Positions 33,215-41,043 of a stretch of DNA of 64,000 bases are shown here, piece by piece; within the stretch, counting starts at the first letter, position 1, and each line of letters starts with the position of its first letter. The stretch is from contig NZ_KI519421.1 in NCBI RefSeq assembly GCF_000482465.1, positions 1 to 64,000 on the forward strand, given 5' to 3'. A program made the position numbers and the translations under genes. A model generated the notes under the pieces. It saw only the letters and a program-made list of their open reading frames with translations. It had not been told where the DNA came from and ran no database searches. The DNA is from Runella limosa DSM 17973 (GTDB lineage Bacteria; Bacteroidota; Bacteroidia; Cytophagales; Spirosomataceae).

Positions 33215-33499
33215 TTGAAGGCAATCGAATTTGTTTCGATAGTCAATCATTTAAACCAAACATCTCCCGATAATATCTCGATTTTTAAATATTACCTCGA
33301 ACGTCACATTGAAGTAGATGGCGACCATCATAGTCATTTAGCGATTCAAATGACCGAAAACTTGTGTAGCACCAATGCTGCCTTTTGGCAAGAGGCCGAA
33401 GAAGCCGTGGTAGCCTCTTTAGAACAAAGACTCGCGCTTTGGGAAGGAGCCTACCACGACATTTTGGCTAAAAAAAGTGAGTTAGCAATCAATGTTTAG
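33215..33499 (+). pseudogene. C-terminal fragment of a DUF3050-like gene
   Basis: An open frame of 94 codons starting at TTG with an in-frame TAG two codons upstream. Its sequence (YYLERHIEVDGDHHSHLAIQ, MTENLCSTNAAFWQEAEEAV) is the end of DUF3050-type iron-binding helical proteins, which are normally about 260 residues. No beginning of such a gene is found upstream in any frame. It is most likely a decayed remnant. Confidence 0.6.
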
Positions 33500-33698
33500 G
33501 GCAATCGCAGGCATTGCGTTTACGAAATAGCCCCCACATAAAGCCTTTACGTTGGCGGTTTCGTTTCTTCTTACGCAGCGTTTTCGCATCAGAAGCAGCT
33601 TCAATGGTCGTCATTTTGGCCATCGAAGCTGTTTTTGCTTGGGCGGTTGGCAATTCAAGAATTAACCCAAAAAGCATCAATAAAAATATCTTTTTCAT
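33489..33698 (-). CDS. Small exported basic protein
   Basis: A 69-aa protein: signal peptide MKKIFLLMLFGLILELPTAQA, then a strongly basic region (LRKKKRNRQRKG) and the ending ACDCPKH with a CxC that could hold a metal or disulfide. No family recognised. Its stop overlaps the DUF3050 remnant by 11 bases. Confidence 0.5.
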   Translation of the reverse strand: MKKIFLLMLFGLILELPTAQAKTASMAKMTTIEAASDAKTLRKKKRNRQRKGFMWGLFRKRNACDCPKH

Positions 33699-33725
33699 GT
33701 CAAAAATTTATAATCAGTCTTCTAT

Positions 33726-33980
33726 TTACCAACGTCTGCGACTGCCTCTATGGTATTGATAACGTCCACGACTTTCGTAACGATGCGGCGGGCGGTATCG
33801 TGGTGGGGCTACGTAAACCCGAGGGCGATACGCAGGCGGCGGCGGCACTACCCGAACGTAAGGGCGGGGTGCATAATAAGGATCATAATACCGCGAACGG
33901 TATCCTCCTGAATAAAAACAGCTACTTAAAACGGTAGTAAGCACCAAAAAGGTGGCTAAAAGTGTGAATCGGGTTTTCAT
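33726..33980 (-). CDS. Small Tyr/Pro/Arg-rich lipoprotein
   Basis: An 84-aa protein with a lipoprotein signal (LVLTTVLSSCF, Cys at 21). The mature part is low-complexity, rich in Tyr, Pro and Arg (RPYVRVVPPPPAYRPRVYV). Similar short lipoproteins are common in Cytophagales; function unknown. It lies 27 bases upstream of the small basic exported protein gene on the same strand. Confidence 0.6.
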   Translation of the reverse strand: MKTRFTLLATFLVLTTVLSSCFYSGGYRSRYYDPYYAPRPYVRVVPPPPAYRPRVYVAPPRYRPPHRYESRGRYQYHRGSRRRW

Positions 33981-34165
33981 AGCTTATTAGATTAATTTGT
34001 TTCCACTAAATTAACGTTTTCCAACGAATTTTAATGCAAAGACAATCCAAAAAGTATTTACCCCTATATGACCTGCATCATACCATGATGGGTTACTTTC
34101 TCTTAGATTAGAATATCTTACAAAACGTAGGGTGTATCACGCCGTTTCAAAAACATTCTGTGCTT

Positions 34166-36913
34166 ATGAAAAAGTATTGGGCTCTTAAAATAGCCGTTTG
34201 GCTCGTAGTTCTACTTACTCTTTACAATACAACTGTAATCATGGCTCAACACCCCCTGCTGAGTGATTCAGTTTATAAAACCTTCGGAACTGGGGTGCCA
34301 GCCCTACCACCTGCAAAAGTAAGAATAGGGTATGTCGTTCCCTCCAACCGCACACCTCAACCCCACTATAAGGAAAATCTTCAATTCGCGATTGAAATGG
34401 CGCAAATGTGGTACCGTAACAACATGCTCCAAAACGGCTTCGGGTCAAAAACGTTTATTTATGAAACCGAAGAAGAGTCTCCAAGGCCCAAAATTCACTT
34501 AGTCAATGTCCCAGAAACCGATGATTACTTATGGGGAGGAAATGGGAATGTGCTTTTTGAACGAACAAAGGTCGCTGCCAAAAATGTAGGATTAACCGTA
34601 GATTTTGAGGGAGAGTTATGGATATTAATTCCCGAAACGCACGTACAAAACCCCGATGGCAGTTTTTACGGCGGTTTGGCTTTGGGAGGTGGAGGAGGAA
34701 GTGGGAAAAATTCGGGATTAATGCAGCTAGGAAGTACCGTTATACAATTATTTAACCCTCAACGACTACTGGATAACACCCCTTATGCTGGCCAAACGGT
34801 ACCCGAATGGGGGCCTTATCCCTTGGTGCAAAGTACCTCTTTTATGTGGTTTGAAGGGGAAACCTTCAGTTCGGTCGCATCGTCCTATTTAGGGGCCTTG
34901 TGCCACGAGATGGGACATGCTTTCGGGCTCAATCACGATGCGCGCCACGACAATAATGCCTTTGGGGGATTAATGTATAACGGATTAAGGGGAATACGTG
35001 GGAGTTTTTTTCCAACACTTTACCCTAAAGATTACACCAGATTGGAATATGGTTCATCGGTTCAGCTGAACGAAAGCCATTACTTCAACCGAATCAAAAC
35101 CGTAAATTCTGCCCCAAGTCTCACTATACTAACTTCCAACATCCTGTCGCCTGTTGATGGATTACTCAATATAAGTTTCAACGCAGAAGATACTGACAGC
35201 GTTTCGTACGCTCAATTATTTGACTACCAAGGCAATACTATTGATGAGTTGGTATTTAAAAAATCGACCTCGAATCCTACCTCGGTAATGGCCACGTTTA
35301 AAACCCCTTATTATACGGCAGGGCAGAACAATTCTTTTTATATTTCAGTGTGTGATCGGCAAGGAAATCGGAAGGTCTCTTCTGCCTTTACCCTCAATGT
35401 AACTGAGGGAAATCAGGCTCCCAAGCCCTTTTTAAAACTTCTGTACCCTACAACTGCAAACACAGAACAATTTACTCGATTTGACGCAACAACAACTACA
35501 GACCCCAACAGCGACTCCTTCACGGTTGAATTTGACGTCAACAATGATGGCATTTTTGATACACCTCCTCTGAACGCTCACTATTTCGATTATATAATCC
35601 CTCAGCAAGGCCCTTATCTTTCTCGTATTCGGGTAACTGATGCGCACGGTGCTTCGGCCATTTCAAGTCCGATTAGCGGAAATTATGGAAATACCTGCGG
35701 CGTAGATGCACCTACAATCAGCGGCATCCCTGAGGTTTGTCCAGGTTCGTCGGTCACATTAACTGCGTATGGTTGTTATGGTACCTATTTATGGACTACG
35801 GGTGAGACTAGCTCTTCCATTATAGTCGCACCTCATGCTAACACAAACTACTCCGTCGCATGCACGTATGGCTGTAACAGTCTGACAAGTGCGCCTTTTA
35901 CAGTGTCAATCATTACCAATACTGTTTCACTTACAGGTACGAACACATCAGGAATTGAACGGACAGCTGGTACGCTTATTTCCACGCAAAATATACCTAA
36001 TAAAACAAATGGATTATATATAGCCAATAATAGCGTTACGTTGTTGCCAGGCTTTCAGGCACAAAGAGGAAGTACATTTAGAGCCCTCCTAAAAGGATGC
36101 AGTGAGCCAATAGCCCACATTGACAATATTTATGCGGGGGGCGGGGCAACTCAAACTATTTCAGTTTTGAATAATGATCAAAACCCCGATGGTACAGCAG
36201 TAACGAATCTAACTCAAATTTCGTTACCTACCCTTGTCACTACGCCTACCAAAGGTACAGTAACGGTCAATCCGAATGGCAGCCTCAATTACTTTTCCAA
36301 CGAAAAAAGTGGAACCGATAGCTTTGTTTATTCCATTTGCAATCGAAGCAATCTCTCTTCCTGCTCAGAAGCGCAAGTAACAGTCAATTTACAACCCTAC
36401 TTTTCTCCACTTTCCAATAGCAGCTTTGAAGACTCCGTAAGCTTTGTGAGTAGTACTTTAACCCTGCCTTGGTTAAAAACAGGTTGGAAACTTAGCCAAG
36501 GCGTATTTTCATGGCTCAGAGGGCAAGGGAGAAATGGCTCAAATTGCATCAAAATATATACAGGCCCCGCCTATGGCTCAGTACAAAGCAATGACCTACA
36601 AGTGTATCAGACCATTAGAGTAATACCCTATACTAATTATATTTTAAAAGGTTGGATCAAAACCCAGGACATCACTATTCAAACGAATTCGAATGGAGTG
36701 GGAGCTAATTTGAGTGTAGTTACAAGCACGAGTAATCCTAGTTTCCCCCCTCGCAGTAAAGACTTAAAAGGCACCAACGACTGGACATTGATACAGCTTC
36801 CTTTCAACTCGGGTGATGGATACATAAAAATCACTTGTCGTTTGGGTTTTACTTCAGGTGATTGTGAAGGAACCGCTTATTTTGATGATTTAACGCTAGA
36901 AATGTTAAAATAA
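34166..36913 (+). CDS. Large secreted metzincin zinc protease with 3-coathanger stack and CBM-like end
   Basis: A 915-aa exported protein. Residues about 5-27 are a signal peptide ending MAQ. The protease domain contains the full metzincin motif H247-EMG-H251-AFGLN-H257. PKD/Ig-like repeats follow, with NQAPKPFLKLLYPTT (about 412), DPNSDSFTVEFDVNNDGIFD, and a cadherin/Ig-like part around 680-750 (VLNNDQNPDGTAVTN). A 3-coathanger stack (about 600-650, NSVTLLPGFQAQRGSTFRA) and a C-terminal carbohydrate-binding-like domain (about 755-915, ending YFDDLTLEML) complete it. The frame's GTG at 34160 is two codons upstream; the ATG at 34166 is used. Substrate unknown. Confidence 0.85.
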   Translation: MKKYWALKIAVWLVVLLTLYNTTVIMAQHPLLSDSVYKTFGTGVPALPPAKVRIGYVVPSNRTPQPHYKENLQFAIEMAQMWYRNNMLQNGFGSKTFIYETEEESPRPKIHLVNVPETDDYLWGGNGNVLFERTKVAAKNVGLTVDFEGELWILIPETHVQNPDGSFYGGLALGGGGGSGKNSGLMQLGSTVIQLFNPQRLLDNTPYAGQTVPEWGPYPLVQSTSFMWFEGETFSSVASSYLGALCHEMGHAFGLNHDARHDNNAFGGLMYNGLRGIRGSFFPTLYPKDYTRLEYGSSVQLNESHYFNRIKTVNSAPSLTILTSNILSPVDGLLNISFNAEDTDSVSYAQLFDYQGNTIDELVFKKSTSNPTSVMATFKTPYYTAGQNNSFYISVCDRQGNRKVSSAFTLNVTEGNQAPKPFLKLLYPTTANTEQFTRFDATTTTDPNSDSFTVEFDVNNDGIFDTPPLNAHYFDYIIPQQGPYLSRIRVTDAHGASAISSPISGNYGNTCGVDAPTISGIPEVCPGSSVTLTAYGCYGTYLWTTGETSSSIIVAPHANTNYSVACTYGCNSLTSAPFTVSIITNTVSLTGTNTSGIERTAGTLISTQNIPNKTNGLYIANNSVTLLPGFQAQRGSTFRALLKGCSEPIAHIDNIYAGGGATQTISVLNNDQNPDGTAVTNLTQISLPTLVTTPTKGTVTVNPNGSLNYFSNEKSGTDSFVYSICNRSNLSSCSEAQVTVNLQPYFSPLSNSSFEDSVSFVSSTLTLPWLKTGWKLSQGVFSWLRGQGRNGSNCIKIYTGPAYGSVQSNDLQVYQTIRVIPYTNYILKGWIKTQDITIQTNSNGVGANLSVVTSTSNPSFPPRSKDLKGTNDWTLIQLPFNSGDGYIKITCRLGFTSGDCEGTAYFDDLTLEMLK

Positions 36914-37021
36914 TTGAAAAAATTTGACCCCGTTGCACTCACTTGCAGCATTTAGATAAATTTATTCTGAGTAAAATTTGTACAAATTGGAATCGTACGA
37001 TGTTGTAATTATGTCACAATA

Positions 37022-37058
37022 ACAAAAAAGCCGCTACGAATTTTCATCGTAACGGCTT
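37022..37058 (-). terminator. Terminator of the interrupted tRNA gene (minus strand)
   Basis: AAGCCGCTACGA pairs with TCGTAACGGCTT with one mismatch; read on the minus strand a run of T follows. It lies directly behind the 3' end of the tRNA remnant. Confidence 0.7.
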
Positions 37059-37069
37059 GATAATCAGTG

Positions 37070-37115
37070 TAGCGGGGAGCAGGATCGAACTGCCGACCTT
37101 AGGGTTATGAATCCT
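37070..37115 (-). other. Attachment site: 3' half of a tRNA gene with CAT anticodon
   Basis: On the minus strand the sequence holds the anticodon region TTCATAACCCTA, the T arm GGCAG-TTCGATC-CTGCT, and the acceptor strand CCCCGCT plus discriminator A. The matching 5' acceptor strand AGCGGGG and the D arm are absent at the expected place (about 37136-37142), and the 5' anticodon stem no longer pairs fully. So only the 3' half of a tRNA(CAT), probably tRNA-Met, remains. This is the usual footprint of a tyrosine-integrase element that entered the tRNA gene. The int gene starts 180 bases to the right. The 5' half should lie at the other end of the element, beyond the window. Confidence 0.75.
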
Positions 37116-37296
37116 ACAAATTATGGTTTAATATGGATTCATACACTTCAATATGTGCTGATTATCAGTAATTTACAAAACTATCATATTAGATGAATCC
37201 ATAAAAAAATGCCATTTGTTGTACCTATGTTGTACCAAATTTTTTGTATCTTTGTTTACTGAGTTTAGAACCTGCGAACAAAATTTCTATTTTTTT

Positions 37297-38511
37297 ATGG
37301 CATCTTCATTAAAAATTGTGCTTCGCAAAAAGAAGAACAATGACGGCACCTATCCGTTGGCTCTACGCGTTACGGTTAATCGCAAAACCACCTATATTTA
37401 TTTAGGGCATAACTTGAAAGAATCTGATTGGGATGCAGTAAATCAAAAAGTGAAAAAATCTTACCCTAATGCAGTTCGTTTAAATCATTTCATTCTACAA
37501 AAGAAAACTGAAATTAGTGACAATTTACTAACGGTAAAAAGTCAGACAAAGGAAGTCGTTTTAAGTACAGTGCGTAAAACGATGGCACCTACCACGGAAG
37601 CCAGCTTTTTTGAACAAGCTACTCTTTTCATAGATAATATGCACAAAGCAGGTAAGTACAATCGAGTAAAAACAGACCAAACACGCATAAATCATTTTCG
37701 GGACTTTCTCAAAGGCAAAGATATTCCCTTTTCAGAGATTACAGTTCCACTACTTAACCGCTATCAAGCATTTCTTAAAGGGAGCAGAGGCATTTCTGAG
37801 CGAACTATTGTCAACCACCTTCTAATCATTCGTACAATTTACAATCAGGCCATTAAAGGCGGTTTAGTCGATAACAAAGCTTACCCTTTTGGCAAAGGAA
37901 AAATAGCCATCAAATTTCCTGAGTCAGTAAAAATTGGTCTTTCGCCCGAAGAGGTAAAGATAATTGAAGAACTAGACCTATCCGAAAACGACTACTTTCA
38001 TCACGCGCGTAATATTTGGCTATTCTCATTTTATTTTGCTGGCGTTCGTATATCCGATGTATTACGTATGAAATGGTCTGATTTGCAGAATGATCGACTT
38101 TACTACGCGATGGGTAAAAACCTCAAAGCTGGGTCACTTAAAGTACCCGAGAAGGCGCTGCGGATTATTAACCAGTATCGAATGGATGAAAAGAAAAACG
38201 ATTTAATTTTTCCTGAACTCAAAGTCTTGAATGACTTGAATGATACTTACAATGTGCAACGTAAAATATCATACGCCGTTAAACGCTTAAATAAAGCTTT
38301 GCTGCATGTGGCAAAGCAAGCAAATATCACCAAACCGCTCACCATGCATATTTCCCGTCACACCTTTGGGAATATATCAGGCGAAAAAATTCCAGTGCAG
38401 ATGCTGCAAAAACTGTATCGTCATTCCAGTGTAATAACCACCATTGGATACCAAGCCAACTTTATCAATAAAACCGCTGACGATGCCTTGGAAGCTGTAA
38501 TTGGAAGTTAA
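37297..38511 (+). CDS. Tyrosine recombinase/integrase of the tRNA-site island
   Basis: A 404-aa phage-type integrase. The N-terminus is an arm-binding domain (KIVLRKKKNNDGTYPLALRV), the middle a SAM-like core-binding domain (about 110-210), the end the catalytic domain with R251 (GVRISDVLRMKW), H351-x-x-R354 (MHISRHTFG), H376 and the nucleophile Y385 (TTIGYQ). All catalytic residues are present. The ATG at 37297 is preferred over an upstream start at 37216. A TATCTTTG -7 box lies at 37247-37254. Two decayed copies of its 3' end follow. Confidence 0.9.
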   Translation: MASSLKIVLRKKKNNDGTYPLALRVTVNRKTTYIYLGHNLKESDWDAVNQKVKKSYPNAVRLNHFILQKKTEISDNLLTVKSQTKEVVLSTVRKTMAPTTEASFFEQATLFIDNMHKAGKYNRVKTDQTRINHFRDFLKGKDIPFSEITVPLLNRYQAFLKGSRGISERTIVNHLLIIRTIYNQAIKGGLVDNKAYPFGKGKIAIKFPESVKIGLSPEEVKIIEELDLSENDYFHHARNIWLFSFYFAGVRISDVLRMKWSDLQNDRLYYAMGKNLKAGSLKVPEKALRIINQYRMDEKKNDLIFPELKVLNDLNDTYNVQRKISYAVKRLNKALLHVAKQANITKPLTMHISRHTFGNISGEKIPVQMLQKLYRHSSVITTIGYQANFINKTADDALEAVIGS

Positions 38512-38599
38512 AGAAGAATTTAAGAAATTACCCTTACCCGTTAAAGGGTGTTATTTGAGCCTCCAAATTATCTATTCCAACACCCATAGATACGATTGA

Positions 38600-38719
38600 A
38601 CACCCAAGTTTCAATACCGTCACAGCAGCATTATAACGACAATGCAGTACCAATCTAATTTTACAACGCAACAGACGGATGAGGCTTTGGATAAAGTGTT
38701 GAATGGATCACTTGACTGA
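38600..38719 (+). pseudogene. Decayed integrase 3' end, copy 1
   Basis: In one frame this stretch reads FQYRHSSIITTMQYQSNF then TTQQTDEALDKVLNGSLD and a stop at 38717-38719. It lines up with the end of the intact integrase (LYRHSSVITTIGYQANF, then INKTADDALEAVIGS). The His and Tyr positions correspond, with Tyr kept. There is no start or upstream catalytic part, so it is a relic. Confidence 0.75.
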
Positions 38720-38722
38720 AAC

Positions 38723-38803
38723 TACCAAAGCAGCACCCTGACGACGACGCAGTATTAATCTAATTAGACGGGTGGTCCTTTGGATAAAGTATTGAATATG
38801 TAG
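38723..38803 (+). pseudogene. Decayed integrase 3' end, copy 2
   Basis: A second, more decayed copy follows at once: YQSSTLTTTQY, a stop, SN, a stop, TGGPLDKVLNM and a final stop. It aligns with copy 1 in the same order. The rest of the non-coding stretch, 38804 to 39120, contains nothing I recognise beyond AT-rich sequence that must carry the promoter of the restriction operon. Confidence 0.65.
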
Positions 38804-39120
38804 GCTTAACCTTCAAATTTACTTCTTTTGCAACGCCCGCTTATAGCTTGGGCGCGCCTCCTTTAAATATGACCTTAATACACTGTATTTGTATCAAATG
38901 CATTAGCTGTTCGCTGCATTATGGTATAAATGGATTGCGGGCTCCGTAATAGCAGGAAGGATTATCAATCATAAAGTTTTAAATTTTAGAGGTTTTACTT
39001 AACCAAATTTGCTTACTTTGGGGTTTAACCTATTGTGATTTGATGCAAATGCAGACTTTGCAAGCCTGATTACTTAGGTAATAATCAAAAACAATACATT
39101 AATTACTGGAATTGCCTCTT

Positions 39121-41040
39121 ATGCCCGAAAATACCCACCCTGATCGCCTCGATATGGCAAGCACCGACATGGTGAAGCATAATATAGACGCTCTGGCAGC
39201 ACTGTTTCCTAATTGCGTTACCGAAACCGCCGAAGGCAAAGCCGTTGATTTTGACTTGCTTAAGCAGGAGCTCAATCATCAAATTATTGAAGGGAATAAA
39301 GAGCGTTACCGCTTGGAGTGGCCAGGTAAGCGCGAAGCAATTGTAACAGCTAACCTTCCTACGACTAAAACCCTACGCCCAGTACGGGAAGATTCAGTTG
39401 ATTTTGACAATACCGAGAACCTCTATATTGAAGGTGATAACTTAGAAGTACTAAAGTTGCTGCAGGAAAGTTACTTTGGAAAGATCAAGATGATCTATAT
39501 TGACCCTCCCTATAATACAGGCAATGACTTTGTATATAAGGATAATTTTACACAGGATAGCGATGAATTTAAAGAGGAAAGCGGTTTAGTGAATGAGCTT
39601 AACCAACGTTTGGTAGTGAATCCTGAAACTTCTGGGCGCTATCATTCTGATTGGTTGACCATGATGTATCCACGCTTGAAATTAGCCAGAAATCTATTGA
39701 CTGATGATGGAGTAATTTTTATTTCAATTGATGATAACGAAGTACACAATCTGCGTAAATTTTGTGATGAAATTTTTGGGGAAGGGAATTTTATCAGCAC
39801 AATTACTTGGGAAAAAAGGTACAGCCCTCAAAACGCCGTTCAATGGTTTTCAGAAGCCCATGATTTTATTTTAGTATATGCTAAAATGAAAGAAATATGG
39901 CACCCAAATCTCTTAGAGCGTTCTGATGAAATGAATGCACGATATAGAAATCTCGATAATGATCCGCGAGGAGATTGGAAACCCACAGATGCAACAGCAC
40001 AGGCAGGCCATGGGACAGCCTCGCAGTTTTATGAATTAATCGCACCCAATGGGCAAACATTTCAGCCACCCACAGGACGTTGTTGGGTTTATACTAATGA
40101 TAGGATGCAAGAAATGATTGCAGATAATCGTGTTTGGTTTGGCAGCGAGGGGAAAAGCGCTCCCGCTATAAAGCGATTTTTAACTGAGGTAAAACAAGGG
40201 GTAGCTTGTCAAACAATTTGGAAGTATGAAGATGTAGGACACAATCAAGAAGGAAAAAAAGAAATAAAAACTTTATTTCCGGAAGCTGTTCCATTTGACA
40301 CACCAAAACCAACCCGTTTAATTAATAGGATTGTTAAGCTATCAACCCGTAATGATAGTAATGACATTATCTTAGACTTTTTCTCTGGCTCCGCTACCAC
40401 TGCACATGCTGCAATGCAGATTAATGCAGAAGATGGAGGCAGCCGTAAATTTATAATGGTTCAGCTACCAGAAAGTATAGATGAAAAAAGTGATTCATAC
40501 AAATCTGGATTTGAAAACATTTGTGAAATAGGAAAAGAGCGAATTCGCAGAGCAGGCAAGAAAATCAAAGAAGAAATTCTTAATAAGAAATCAGGACAAC
40601 TAAATTTTGAGGCAGAAGAGCCAAGAAATTTGGATACAGGTTTCCGTGTATATCGTCTGGATGAAAGCAATATGCAGGATGTATATTATCGTCCCCAAGA
40701 CTATAATCAGGCACAGCTGGATATCTTTGCGGATAACATTAAGTCAGATCGTACCGCTGATGATTTATTAGCTCAGGTAATGCTGGACTGGGGTTTGCCC
40801 CTTTCTTATAAAATTGAACCGCTCACCGTTGCTGGGAAACAGGTATTTCAGGTGGCGCAAAACTCCTTAATCGCTTGTTTTGATAATAATATCGACGAAG
40901 CATTCGCAAAAGAAATTGCAGCATACACACCCATGCGTATCGTATTCCGGGATAAAGGATTTAAAGATGACACTGCCAAAGAAAATGTACGGCAGTTATT
41001 AAAACAACTGAGTCCTGACACTGAAATGCGCGTGATTTAA
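39121..41040 (+). CDS. mod: Type III-type DNA adenine methyltransferase (Mod)
   Basis: A 639-aa site-specific N6-adenine methyltransferase of the beta class. Motif IV is D128-PPY131 (IYIDPPYNTGNDF), and the AdoMet-binding motif I comes later, D419-FFSGSATT. The recognition domain lies between (about 200-380). In type III systems Mod both modifies and selects the target site for Res. The ATG at 39121 is preferred to a TTG nine bases earlier. Res starts 3 bases after the stop. Confidence 0.93.
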   Translation: MPENTHPDRLDMASTDMVKHNIDALAALFPNCVTETAEGKAVDFDLLKQELNHQIIEGNKERYRLEWPGKREAIVTANLPTTKTLRPVREDSVDFDNTENLYIEGDNLEVLKLLQESYFGKIKMIYIDPPYNTGNDFVYKDNFTQDSDEFKEESGLVNELNQRLVVNPETSGRYHSDWLTMMYPRLKLARNLLTDDGVIFISIDDNEVHNLRKFCDEIFGEGNFISTITWEKRYSPQNAVQWFSEAHDFILVYAKMKEIWHPNLLERSDEMNARYRNLDNDPRGDWKPTDATAQAGHGTASQFYELIAPNGQTFQPPTGRCWVYTNDRMQEMIADNRVWFGSEGKSAPAIKRFLTEVKQGVACQTIWKYEDVGHNQEGKKEIKTLFPEAVPFDTPKPTRLINRIVKLSTRNDSNDIILDFFSGSATTAHAAMQINAEDGGSRKFIMVQLPESIDEKSDSYKSGFENICEIGKERIRRAGKKIKEEILNKKSGQLNFEAEEPRNLDTGFRVYRLDESNMQDVYYRPQDYNQAQLDIFADNIKSDRTADDLLAQVMLDWGLPLSYKIEPLTVAGKQVFQVAQNSLIACFDNNIDEAFAKEIAAYTPMRIVFRDKGFKDDTAKENVRQLLKQLSPDTEMRVI

Positions 41041-41043
41041 GCT

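Noticed and set aside
37070-37145. Complete tRNA-Met gene
   Set aside because: The 5' acceptor strand and D arm are missing and the anticodon stem is imperfect, so only the 3' half remains.
37218-37236. GTTGTACC direct repeat before the first integrase
   Set aside because: Two 8-base copies 11 bases apart are too short to claim a regulatory site.
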